Positions 8,621 to 15,591 of a stretch of 32,006 bases of DNA are shown piece after piece. The number at the start of each line of letters is the position of its first letter. Position 1 is the stretch's first letter. The notes under the pieces were generated by a model. It saw nothing but the letters and a program-made list of their open reading frames with translations, searched no databases and was not told the origin of the DNA. The stretch is from assembly GCA_946414075.1 (NCBI GenBank), contig CAMKNA010000027.1, forward strand, positions 1 through 32,006, given 5' to 3'. This DNA comes from an uncultured Fibrobacter sp. Its GTDB lineage: Bacteria; Fibrobacterota; Fibrobacteria; Fibrobacterales; Fibrobacteraceae. The position numbers and the translations under genes are program-made.

Positions 8621-9440
8621 CTAACAGTTCCTGCACAACCCATTCCGCATCTTTACCCATCACAAACACCTCTTCCAGGGACGAGAACTCCTGAAAAGGC
8701 ACAACATCCATCAATTGCATCACTTCCAAATCAGAGGGACGAATACGATTCACTGTTCCCACAGGAATTCCCTTCGGGAAAATACCTCCCAGTCCAGAGG
8801 TAATTAGGGTGTCCCCCACCTTCACGCCCGCATGAGTGGGGATCATGGCCGAAAGGGTACGGCCATCCACAGATTCCAAAAAGCCCACCACGCGGGTCCT
8901 GCGCTCTAGTACAGACAACTTAAGATTCGGATCTACTAGCAGCTGCACCCTGGAATGGGTCAATGATGTTTTTGACACCTTGCCCACCAGGCCATTCATG
9001 GAAAACACAGGCATGTCTTCTTTAATGCCTCTCGTCGTACCCCGATTAATGACAAGGGTGGTCAAAAATCTCCCTGGATTATGACCGACTACACGCGCCG
9101 TTACAATGGGGTAATCCCACTTGTCATCAAAACGCACCAGGGCATGCAGTCGGGCAAGTTCTTGCAACGCCTCGCTGGCATAATATGTTTCTTGCCGAAG
9201 TCTCGCATTTTCTTCTTTCAGCATTTCATTTTCGTGAGCCACCGAGCGAAACTCGTCCACAGATGAAATCACCAACTGCGCCGGATAAAATACCGAAGCG
9301 AGAGCAGAAGATACTATGCTCTTCTGCGTAGCCTCCGGGGCCTGACGCATGAATATACCGAGCAATAAGAAGAATGCAAAGGCAACGATGCCATGCTTCT
9401 GCGAAAACAAACCGACAATAAAGCGAAACGCTCTAAGCAT
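8613..9440 (-). CDS. mreC: MreC, rod-shape determining periplasmic scaffold
   Basis: Bitopic elongasome protein that activates PBP2/RodA and links to MreD. The 275 residues start with a basic cytoplasmic stretch and one membrane helix (GIVAFAFFLLLGIFM). A coiled coil with ENEMLKEENARLRQET follows at about residues 68-100. The beta-rich MreC domain contains NPGRFLTTLVINRGTTRGI, GLVGKV, SRVQLLVDPN and DTLITSGLGGIFPKGIPVG, all characteristic. The start is 21 bases after the mreB stop, and the end overlaps mreD by 8 bases. Confidence 0.95.
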   Translation of the reverse strand: MLRAFRFIVGLFSQKHGIVAFAFFLLLGIFMRQAPEATQKSIVSSALASVFYPAQLVISSVDEFRSVAHENEMLKEENARLRQETYYASEALQELARLHALVRFDDKWDYPIVTARVVGHNPGRFLTTLVINRGTTRGIKEDMPVFSMNGLVGKVSKTSLTHSRVQLLVDPNLKLSVLERRTRVVGFLESVDGRTLSAMIPTHAGVKVGDTLITSGLGGIFPKGIPVGTVNRIRPSDLEVMQLMDVVPFQEFSSLEEVFVMGKDAEWVVQELLDE

Positions 9441-9461
9441 CGAGGACCATTTTCAAATGGA

Positions 9462-10484
9462 CTAGTTCGACGAAGCTATCAATACCGGGCGATACTTGTC
9501 CAAGTCTTCCAGAATACGAGCTGCACCCTTGCACACGCACACCAGCGCTTCATCAATGACATTCACGGAAAGGCCCGTTTCCTTGCGGATACGTTCATCA
9601 AAACCGCGCAGCTGAGAGCCGCCACCAGTCATGATAATACCCTTGTCGTAAATATCAGCAGAGAGTTCCGCAGGAGTCATGCTCAAGGCCTGTTTCACCG
9701 CTTCGACAATGGCGGTCACAGGCTCGTTCAAGGCTTCGCGAATTTCTGTGCTGTTGATGGTCATAGTACGGGGCATTCCCGCAATAAAGTCATGACCGCG
9801 AACTTCCATGGAAAGTTCTTCTTCCAGGGGGCTTGCAGAACCAATCTGGATCTTGATCTGTTCGGCAGTGCTTTCACCCACATGCAGGTTGTACATAGTG
9901 CGCAGGTAGCGGACAATGGCTTCGTCCATCTCGTCACCACCCACGCGCACGGAAGCGTTACAGACCGTACCGTTCAATGCAATTACGGCTATATCGGATG
10001 TGCCACCGCCAATATCCACAATCATATTGCCTACCGGATCTTCTACCGGGATTCCCATACCCACAGCCGCAGCCATGGGCTCGTGAACCAGGTGAACTTC
10101 CTTAGCACCGGCCTGCTTCGCGGCATCGATCACGGCACGCTTCTCCACTTCGGTGATGCCACTGGGCACACCAACCACCACACGAGGTTTCACCATCCAA
10201 AGCGGGTATTTCTGCACACGCTTAATGAAGGTCTGGAGCAAGGTCTCCACAAGTTCAAAATCCGCAATCACGCCATCGCGCATGGGGCGAACAGCTCGGA
10301 CCTCCCCTGGAGTACGGCCCAGCATCTTCTTTGCCTCAAAGCCAATGGCGGACACCCTGTTGTTCTTGCTGTCCACGGCAATCACCGTAGGCTCGTTGAT
10401 TACAATTCCCTGACCTGCAACATGAACCAAGGTGTTGGCGGTTCCAAGGTCAATACCGATATCGCACGAAAATAGTCCAAACAA
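9462..10484 (-). CDS. mreB: MreB, actin-like rod-shape protein (TTG start)
   Basis: Forms membrane-bound filaments that guide lateral wall synthesis. The 340 residues carry the actin-fold nucleotide motifs DIGIDLGTANT (8-18) and DIGGGTSDIA (157-166), plus VGVPSGIT, HEPMAAAVG and TGGGSQLRG. The only start that keeps the conserved N-terminus MFGLFSCDIGIDLG is a TTG codon at 10484-10482. The next in-frame Met is beyond residue 50. AGAGGG lies 7 bases upstream of the TTG, supporting it. It leads the mre operon. A promoter candidate at 10518-10546 would give a leader of about 25 bases. Confidence 0.96.
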   Translation of the reverse strand: MFGLFSCDIGIDLGTANTLVHVAGQGIVINEPTVIAVDSKNNRVSAIGFEAKKMLGRTPGEVRAVRPMRDGVIADFELVETLLQTFIKRVQKYPLWMVKPRVVVGVPSGITEVEKRAVIDAAKQAGAKEVHLVHEPMAAAVGMGIPVEDPVGNMIVDIGGGTSDIAVIALNGTVCNASVRVGGDEMDEAIVRYLRTMYNLHVGESTAEQIKIQIGSASPLEEELSMEVRGHDFIAGMPRTMTINSTEIREALNEPVTAIVEAVKQALSMTPAELSADIYDKGIIMTGGGSQLRGFDERIRKETGLSVNVIDEALVCVCKGAARILEDLDKYRPVLIASSN

Positions 10485-10517
10485 AATGTTTCCCTCTATG
10501 TGAAGATTTTGTTAATA

Positions 10518-10546
10518 AATATAGTATTTGGTGTTTAATTCTTCAA
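10518..10546 (-). promoter_or_regulatory. Promoter candidate for the mreB-led operon
   Basis: On the minus strand, TTGAAG (10541-10546) and TATATT (10518-10523) are separated by exactly 17 bases, a good sigma-70-type match. The -35 box and part of the spacer lie inside the end of the upstream lipoprotein gene. The predicted transcript would start about 25 bases before the mreB TTG. Confidence 0.6.
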
Positions 10547-10900
10547 AGTATCGGCCCCAAAGAATAGAACCTTATAATACCTGTCCCATTGCCGTGCCGA
10601 TGCGTCGTAACGATATTTGCGCTTTTCATGGAGCGCCATGTCCTTGTAAATAAAGTAATCCACCTCGGCATAGGCAGAATAGATCTCCGCCTCGGCTCCA
10701 GAAAACAGCCTGAAATCCTTAACACGATAATAGGGCGTATCCAGCAGGGCATCACGGCTTCCCGCCTTCATGGTTTCCGCCACCATGAACTTCAAGTCTT
10801 CCTGAAGGTAGGCTTCTAGCTTCTTCTCTATCCGGTCCGTCCGTTCGGAACAACCGACAAACAATAATGCAAAAGCGATAGCAGAGAGAATCTTCTTCAT
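10535..10900 (-). CDS. Small predicted lipoprotein, function unknown
   Basis: A 121-residue protein with a type II signal peptide, MKKILSAIAFALLFVGC, lipidated Cys at residue 17. The mature part begins SERTDRIEKKLEAYLQEDLKFM, an amphipathic helix, and continues with a Tyr-rich region (IYSAYAEVDYFIYKDMALHEKRKYRYD) that may be a small alpha/beta domain. The frame extends nine codons further upstream, but the ATG at 10900 places the signal peptide correctly. It precedes mreB in the same direction, and the mreB promoter candidate overlaps its 3-prime end. No family recognised. Confidence 0.7.
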   Translation of the reverse strand: MKKILSAIAFALLFVGCSERTDRIEKKLEAYLQEDLKFMVAETMKAGSRDALLDTPYYRVKDFRLFSGAEAEIYSAYAEVDYFIYKDMALHEKRKYRYDASARQWDRYYKVLFFGADTLKN

Positions 10901-10950
10901 ACTTGAAAATGTAGAAATAAATTCCACACTTCACATTCCCCACTAGTCAC

Positions 10951-10977
10951 AAAAAAACGCCCCCATGGCGGGAGCGT
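10951..10977 (-). terminator. Intrinsic terminator after the outer-membrane barrel gene
   Basis: On the minus strand an 8-bp stem, ACGCTCCC and GGGGGCGT with one G-T pair, encloses a 5-base loop and is followed directly by a run of seven T. It lies 23 bases after the stop codon of the gene ending at 11001. Confidence 0.88.
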
Positions 10978-11000
10978 ATTCAAGTCCTGTTACAAACAAA

Positions 11001-12293
11001 TTAGAACGAGTATGTCGCAGAGATCCTAGAGAACATGCGGCCTTCACCCTGGAAGGGGTTGCGGAACAGCAAGTCTTCAGCAACGGTCACATCGATCTTC
11101 AGCTTTTCTTCGATATTGATACCGAAGCCAAAGCCAACATGGTCGTCGGCAGTACCATCAGCCAAGGGGTTCGTGCTGAAGAAATTTCCGTCATCACGGC
11201 AGATTCCGTGGCCAGTCTTGTTTCTGGAATTCACATCGCACTGGGTATAGAGGATAGACTTCTGACCGCCGACGCGAATCACGAACCAATCCCACCAAAT
11301 GTTGCGCTCGATACCAAAGGTAATCATGCCACCAATATCGGTGCGCTTATCCCAATTGGGGTGGTCTTCGCCCTGGGAGTTATATATGGACTCCCCTGTT
11401 TCGTAATCGTAATACCAGTCATGGGCCTTGAGCTTGTTCCAAACGAAATCTGCGCCCATCCAGAAGAAGCCTCTGTCAAGGGCCACATTAATACCAAGAC
11501 CAGCCTGAGCGTGCTTGTCTTCGATACCGGGAGCCTGCATCAACTTCATAGAGAAGGCGGGCACCAGTTCGCCATCCAGGGCATCCAAAGTAAAGAATGC
11601 ACGGGACTTGGCCAGGAAGGAGAAATCTCCGTCATCAAAGAAGCTCTGATGGTCCGGACCATACTGGATACGGGCCAAACCAAACGAGAACTCGAAATCG
11701 ACATTACTGCCGAACTGCAAGTTCAAGCCACCATCAGCCTGTATCGCAGACGCAAAGGCATCGTTATTTACCTGGTAATCCCCGCTTTCAGTCTTTTCAC
11801 CACCATCCTGGTGGGCAATGTAAATGTGCAAGCCCCAGGCATCACCGTTAGAAAGGGTGCCACCCAAGAAACCATCAAAGTTGGTCACAGTCTCAGGCAC
11901 GGCAGTCGTGTCACTGGAAGATTCACCGACAACCTTCGTGGGGAAATAGCGCATCAGGTCGTTGTTGATTCGGCCAAACAAGCCACCGATGGAGAGACGC
12001 GGATCCGGATTGTTCTCGTCACCCAAGGACAGCGAGAAGATACCGCCGAAGTTCGGGTGCTGCGGATCCACATTCGTTCCCGCAGCCACATCCTGGGTAT
12101 AAGGTCCGAATTCACCAATCAAGTAGTTCGGATACAAGTTGATGTTTGCAGCATTGTCGAAAATGCTCACGTCATCCATGATGTAGGTAGTGTTCTTGCC
12201 CATGGATTCCACACGGGCGAAGGTTGCAAATGCAGACCCCACACCGAGGACGCCGAAGGAAAGACCCACTGCCGCAGCTGTTTTAAAGTTCAT
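11001..12293 (-). CDS. Predicted outer-membrane beta-barrel protein
   Basis: A 430-residue secreted protein. The signal peptide MNFKTAAAVGLSFGVLGVGSAFA is cleaved after AFA. The mature chain has alternating amphipathic strands rich in Gly and aromatics and ends in the aromatic strand RMFSRISATYSF, with a C-terminal Phe as usual for barrels inserted by the BAM machinery. The segment NAANINLYPNYLIGEFGPY resembles the N-terminal region of barrels that list 'empty' or 'good' structures, but no named family is certain. AGGAG lies 8 bases before the ATG. It has its own downstream terminator and is separated from the ExbD/AgmX operon by another, so it is probably a single transcription unit. It could be a porin or transporter. 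Confidence 0.8.
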   Translation of the reverse strand: MNFKTAAAVGLSFGVLGVGSAFATFARVESMGKNTTYIMDDVSIFDNAANINLYPNYLIGEFGPYTQDVAAGTNVDPQHPNFGGIFSLSLGDENNPDPRLSIGGLFGRINNDLMRYFPTKVVGESSSDTTAVPETVTNFDGFLGGTLSNGDAWGLHIYIAHQDGGEKTESGDYQVNNDAFASAIQADGGLNLQFGSNVDFEFSFGLARIQYGPDHQSFFDDGDFSFLAKSRAFFTLDALDGELVPAFSMKLMQAPGIEDKHAQAGLGINVALDRGFFWMGADFVWNKLKAHDWYYDYETGESIYNSQGEDHPNWDKRTDIGGMITFGIERNIWWDWFVIRVGGQKSILYTQCDVNSRNKTGHGICRDDGNFFSTNPLADGTADDHVGFGFGINIEEKLKIDVTVAEDLLFRNPFQGEGRMFSRISATYSF

Positions 12294-12323
12294 TACAGGA
12301 CTCCTGTTAAAATATCTGCCATA

Positions 12324-12352
12324 AAGTTAAATATATTCTTTGAAAACCGCAA
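12324..12352 (-). promoter_or_regulatory. Weak promoter candidate for the barrel gene
   Basis: The minus strand shows a TATATT -10 candidate about 35 bases upstream of the ATG at 12293, with a poor -35 (TTTATG) 17 bases before it. The -10 matches the form seen at better promoters in this window. The -35 does not, so confidence is low. Confidence 0.3.
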
Positions 12353-12362
12353 CATAAAAATG

Positions 12363-12398
12363 AAAAAAGACCGTGCTTTTCGCACGGCCTTTTTTAGC
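12363..12398 (-). terminator. Intrinsic terminator at the end of the ExbB/ExbD/AgmX operon
   Basis: A 6-bp GC-rich stem (CCGTGC / GCACGG, with further outer pairs) and a 5-base loop are flanked by six A on one side and seven T on the other. It can therefore work on either strand. It sits 18 bases after the stop codon of the AgmX-like gene ending at 12416. Confidence 0.88.
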
Positions 12399-12415
12399 AT
12401 ATCGCTAGACCTGAA

Positions 12416-13354
12416 TTATTCAGAGAAGGTGAACGGAATGGTTACCGTGGTGTTACCGGACTTCACCTTGCTGAACTTCCAGCGACTAACGGCAGTCTTG
12501 ATTTCGCCATCAAACTCGCCGTAACCAGTGGTGGAAGAAGCAATGGAAATGCTGATAACTTCACCGCCCGGAGCGATCGTGAACTTCAGGGTAACCTTAC
12601 CCTGGAATCCCGGTTTCTTCTTCAGGAACTTGTTATAGATGTGGCGCAGACCCGGAGTACGCTGACGCACAACCTTCATGATGTCTGCAGCGGAACGAGA
12701 TCCACCACCGGCACCCATGTCGATATCGCGTTCAGACGGAGTCCTGATGGAGCCCTTAGCCTTGGTAGCGATACCACCGCCACCGCCGCCGAGAAGACCT
12801 GCCAGGCCGTCACCGATACCACCGGAACCACCTTCGGCATAACCTTCGTTAAAGCCACCATCAGCCTTACCGCGACGACCACCGAGAACGGTCTTACCCG
12901 TCGTCTGGAGGCCAGCCACGTCCTTCAGCACCTTGTCGATGTCCTTAGAGAACTTCTGGTTCTTCATAAGGTCGTATGCACCGGCAGATGCGTTCTTGGT
13001 CTGAGCAGTCAAGAGCTTAAGCACGCCACGAGTCTGGGGAGCGTTGGGCTGACCCTTACCACGCGGCTTGCCACCACCACCAGCCTTCTTACGAGGCTTC
13101 TTGGGCTCTTCCTTCTTCTTCTCTTCCTTCTTCTCTTCCTTCTTTTCATCGATGGTCATAGAAGCAGTAAGATCAGCAGCGGCAGAGTCGTCGAACACGA
13201 CTTCGTCCACCACCTGTTCGTACATGGAAGCCCAAAGGCAGATAGCCAAAGCTACGACTAAAGAGATACCGGCAATAGCACCCATCTTCTTGTCGGATTC
13301 CGGCATCAGGGACGCTACTAACGGATCCATTTCGGGAGTATTCTTTTTAGCCAT
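12416..13354 (-). CDS. TonB/AgmX-like energy-transducer protein
   Basis: A 312-residue protein likely to pass force from the ExbB/ExbD motor to periplasmic partners. It has a short cytoplasmic N-terminus and one membrane helix at about 25-44. A Lys/Glu/Pro-rich stretch follows at 70-92 (EKKEEKKEEKKKEEPKKP), then a Gly-rich linker at 156-220. The C-terminal domain at about 222-312, with GFQGKVTLKFTIAPGGEV and RWKFSKVKSG..TVTIPFTF, is of the TonB / AgmX-PglI C-terminal type. The ATG at 13354 is used because GAGGAA precedes it and it starts 2 bases after the second exbD stop. Longer upstream frame has no support. Last gene of the operon, followed by a strong terminator. The AgmX match suggests a Glt-like role, but classical TonB function is possible. 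Confidence 0.87.
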   Translation of the reverse strand: MAKKNTPEMDPLVASLMPESDKKMGAIAGISLVVALAICLWASMYEQVVDEVVFDDSAAADLTASMTIDEKKEEKKEEKKKEEPKKPRKKAGGGGKPRGKGQPNAPQTRGVLKLLTAQTKNASAGAYDLMKNQKFSKDIDKVLKDVAGLQTTGKTVLGGRRGKADGGFNEGYAEGGSGGIGDGLAGLLGGGGGGIATKAKGSIRTPSERDIDMGAGGGSRSAADIMKVVRQRTPGLRHIYNKFLKKKPGFQGKVTLKFTIAPGGEVISISIASSTTGYGEFDGEIKTAVSRWKFSKVKSGNTTVTIPFTFSE

Positions 13355-13356
13355 AA

Positions 13357-13851
13357 TTATTCCTCCCCTCCGTTCTTCTGCATAACGGCGAATGCAATGT
13401 GCGTGTAGCCAGAGAAGCCACAAGTGGCCATGACCTTATACATTGCATCGTAAGGGATGTTCTTGTCGATCTGCACAATGATGTTACCGGCTTCGTCAGC
13501 AGGAAGACCCATCTTGAGGGCGTGTTCCTGTTCCGTTGCGCGGCGTTCCTTAAGAACGGAGTCCACCTTGGTCACAAGAAGATCTTCTTGCTTCAAGACG
13601 TCTTCGGTAGGAACGATCTTTGCGTTATCGACCACAACGTAGTTGTTATCGACCACGACCGTCAGAGCCACTTCCTTCGGCTGCACCTTGGAGGTAGACA
13701 CCGGAAGGATGAGGTTTTCGGCCTGGGTCAAAAGCTGACCTTCAGCGTCCAAGTTCTTGATCATGAACACCAGAATAATGGTCATCATGTCCATCATGGA
13801 CGTCAAAGAGAAAGGTACGTCTTCGCTAAATTTACGAGTTCTTCTAGCCAT
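13357..13851 (-). CDS. exbD: ExbD/TolR-family proton-channel protein (with membrane Asp)
   Basis: A 164-residue inner-membrane protein that works with an ExbB/TolQ pentamer to turn proton flow into motion. It has a short cytoplasmic tail and one membrane helix at about 15-33 (SLTSMMDMMTIILVFMIK) containing Asp21. This is the position of the conserved proton-relay Asp of ExbD and TolR. A periplasmic domain of about 125 residues follows. It begins 2 bases after the stop of the upstream ExbD-like gene and is followed at once by the AgmX-like gene. It and its upstream neighbour both begin M-A-R, supporting a duplication within the operon. Confidence 0.9.
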   Translation of the reverse strand: MARRTRKFSEDVPFSLTSMMDMMTIILVFMIKNLDAEGQLLTQAENLILPVSTSKVQPKEVALTVVVDNNYVVVDNAKIVPTEDVLKQEDLLVTKVDSVLKERRATEQEHALKMGLPADEAGNIIVQIDKNIPYDAMYKVMATCGFSGYTHIAFAVMQKNGGEE

Positions 13852-13853
13852 GA

Positions 13854-14741
13854 TTAACCTCCCAGCTTAGCAAGGTTGATCTTGCTGAAACCGGCTTCTT
13901 TAGCGCGGTCCATAAGTTGAATGATCTTATCGAACTGGGTGTCGTCGTTAGCAACGATGATGATGTTATCGACGTCTTCGAGGTCAATGAACTGCGTATG
14001 GATCTGAATCAGGTCCTTAGCGATCAAGTCGTAAGCAGACAGCGGGTAGATGATGTTCTTTGCAGCCACATCCGGTTTCAGCGTACGAGCCGAGTTCGGA
14101 GTGAGGGTTGCAAGCACAGCGCCTGCGCTCGGCTTCTTGAGCATCGGCGGCGGGGTCAGACCCATAGCGCCTTCGCCAGGAGCAGCGAGGAATGCGTTGT
14201 TACCGTCCACGTATGCGCTGTCAGGCACATTTTCGGACTGAGAAGAATACACGGCCCAAATCACGCGGCCCGGGTCTTCTTCGGATTCCTTGTTGATGGC
14301 CCAGAGTTCGATGGATTCGATTTCATAAAGATACTTTTCTTTATCCATTTCGGATCCGTCTTTGCACTTGGGACCATGACCGCTTTCCACGGCCGACTTC
14401 ACATCTTCCGGCGCATACGTAATGAGCTGCGCATCGGACTTGCAACGGAACGTCCACATTTCCTTGAAGTAAACGTTCGGCTGGAAACCACCGCGGGCAC
14501 CGATCACCAGATATTCACTGGTAATAGCGAGCGAGAGGTTAAGAGCCTGCTGGTCCGGTTCCGGAGGAGTCTCGTTATCCATATTCATCATGCTGCGTTC
14601 CGGCATGTTGATTTCGACGATAGCGAGCTTAGAGAAGGCGGTCATAGACAACAGCATAGGAATCAGGATTGTGAACAAGCCCATCGCCGGCAACAGGTCC
14701 GGTTCTTCAGGCTTGGCTGGTTTCTTAAGTTGTCTTGCCAT
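13854..14741 (-). CDS. ExbD/TolR-like protein lacking the membrane Asp, with enlarged periplasmic domain
   Basis: A 295-residue paralog of the next gene. It has the same layout: short basic tail, one helix at about 16-36 (LLPAMGLFTILIPMLLSMTA), and a periplasmic domain. No acidic residue is inside the helix. Aligned from the start without gaps, residue 21 is Gly where the neighbour has Asp21. The periplasmic part is about twice usual ExbD size and contains two Cys (FRCKSDAQ, GPKCKDG) that may form a disulfide. The last 50 residues (VDNIIIVANDDTQFDKIIQLMDRAKEAGFSKINLAKLGG) resemble the normal ExbD/TolR C-terminal fold. It lies 39 bases after the exbB stop. Likely a structural partner of the proton-conducting ExbD rather than a proton relay itself; this is inference. 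Confidence 0.85.
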   Translation of the reverse strand: MARQLKKPAKPEEPDLLPAMGLFTILIPMLLSMTAFSKLAIVEINMPERSMMNMDNETPPEPDQQALNLSLAITSEYLVIGARGGFQPNVYFKEMWTFRCKSDAQLITYAPEDVKSAVESGHGPKCKDGSEMDKEKYLYEIESIELWAINKESEEDPGRVIWAVYSSQSENVPDSAYVDGNNAFLAAPGEGAMGLTPPPMLKKPSAGAVLATLTPNSARTLKPDVAAKNIIYPLSAYDLIAKDLIQIHTQFIDLEDVDNIIIVANDDTQFDKIIQLMDRAKEAGFSKINLAKLGG

Positions 14742-14780
14742 TTTTTTATAACTCCGTTAAAATTATCTCTCTGTTTTCGA

Positions 14781-15401
14781 TTAAGCGAGGGAGTTGATAA
14801 TCTTGAGGCCCTTTTCTTCCATTTCCTGGATGAGGCGTTCGGAGTTCATGTTGAGGAGGCCGACGATGACCAGAAGAGGCACAGCGGAGAGAAGGCCGAG
14901 GAGCGTAGTACCCATAGCGATAGCAATACCATCGGAAAGGGCCTTGGCACGTTCAGCAGCCGGCTTGTTAGCCACGGCATCGAAGGTGTAGATCAGACCG
15001 TAAATGGTGCCCATAAGTCCAAGCAACGTGGAGATGGAAGCCATAACCTGAATGATGCTGATATAACGAGTAAGACGAGGAGCTTCGGTCAGGAACACTG
15101 CGTCGCAAGCAGCGGACATGGTTTCGCGACCACCGTTACGGGCAGCAACGATTGCAGCCATCACGCGAGCGATCGGGAGCTTGGTTGCGTTGGCATAGCT
15201 GAGAGCTTCATCATAGCGCTGAGCAGAGATGTGAGTGCCGAACTTGGCCAAGAAATCCTTACGGCCCTTAGCGCTCTTCACCATGATGTAAAGGAAGCGT
15301 TCAACAGAGAAGCCGAGGCCAATCATGAACACCACGAGGATGATCCACATGAACTGGTAACCATCAGATTCAGGGCTGAAGGATTGAAGCATTTTAGACA
15401 T
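14781..15401 (-). CDS. exbB: ExbB/TolQ/MotA-family proton channel
   Basis: A 206-residue inner-membrane protein with three helices: about 17-37, 112-140 and 158-182. The family core is clear, with TLLGLMGTIYGLIYTF (125-140) and GIAIAMGTTLLGLLSAVP (158-175). These line the channel and hold ExbD/TolR. AAAGGAG lies 7 bases before the ATG. Two ExbD-like genes and an AgmX-like gene follow closely, so this is the stator core of the operon. One TolQ-type with two TolR-type genes mirrors the AglR-AglQ-AglS set of Myxococcus. Classical ExbB or TolQ function cannot be excluded. Confidence 0.93.
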   Translation of the reverse strand: MSKMLQSFSPESDGYQFMWIILVVFMIGLGFSVERFLYIMVKSAKGRKDFLAKFGTHISAQRYDEALSYANATKLPIARVMAAIVAARNGGRETMSAACDAVFLTEAPRLTRYISIIQVMASISTLLGLMGTIYGLIYTFDAVANKPAAERAKALSDGIAIAMGTTLLGLLSAVPLLVIVGLLNMNSERLIQEMEEKGLKIINSLA

Positions 15402-15547
15402 TAGTGTACTCCTTTAGAGTTGTTTTTTGGTTTGTTTTTTGAATTCTTAAGTTCATATTTATTTTTTTTAGAGCGTTTTAGGGAGTCTTGCCGCCGTAAA
15501 ACTTTATTTACAGCATGAAAAACACCCCTAAACCATCCAAAAGGCGA

Positions 15548-15571
15548 GGGAACCCTATGAACAAGGTTCCC
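15548..15571 (-). terminator. Hairpin between the large TPR gene and exbB (partial terminator or attenuator)
   Basis: A perfect 7-bp inverted repeat (GGGAACC / GGTTCCC) with a 10-base loop lies 20 bases after the stop of the 1279-residue TPR gene. On the minus strand it is followed by only a short T-run (CCTTTTGG), so termination would be partial. The rest of the 190-base gap up to exbB is AT-rich and no convincing promoter was found in it. Confidence 0.45.
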
Positions 15572-15591
15572 GTAAAATTGTTTTTACCGCA

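Noticed and set aside
9447..9460. 6-bp inverted repeat (CCATTT/AAATGG) between mreB and mreC
   Set aside because: Only a 2-base loop and a short AT-rich stem, so too weak to call a terminator or regulatory hairpin.
10925..10937. A 13-base word (CACACTTCACATT) also found at 24549-24561
   Set aside because: A few matches of this length are expected by chance within 32 kb, and the two sites have no shared gene context.
12416..15401. Calling the ExbB/ExbD/AgmX set a proven gliding motor
   Set aside because: The similarity to AglRQS-Glt is in composition only; no motility-specific gene was recognised, so it is left as a hypothesis.
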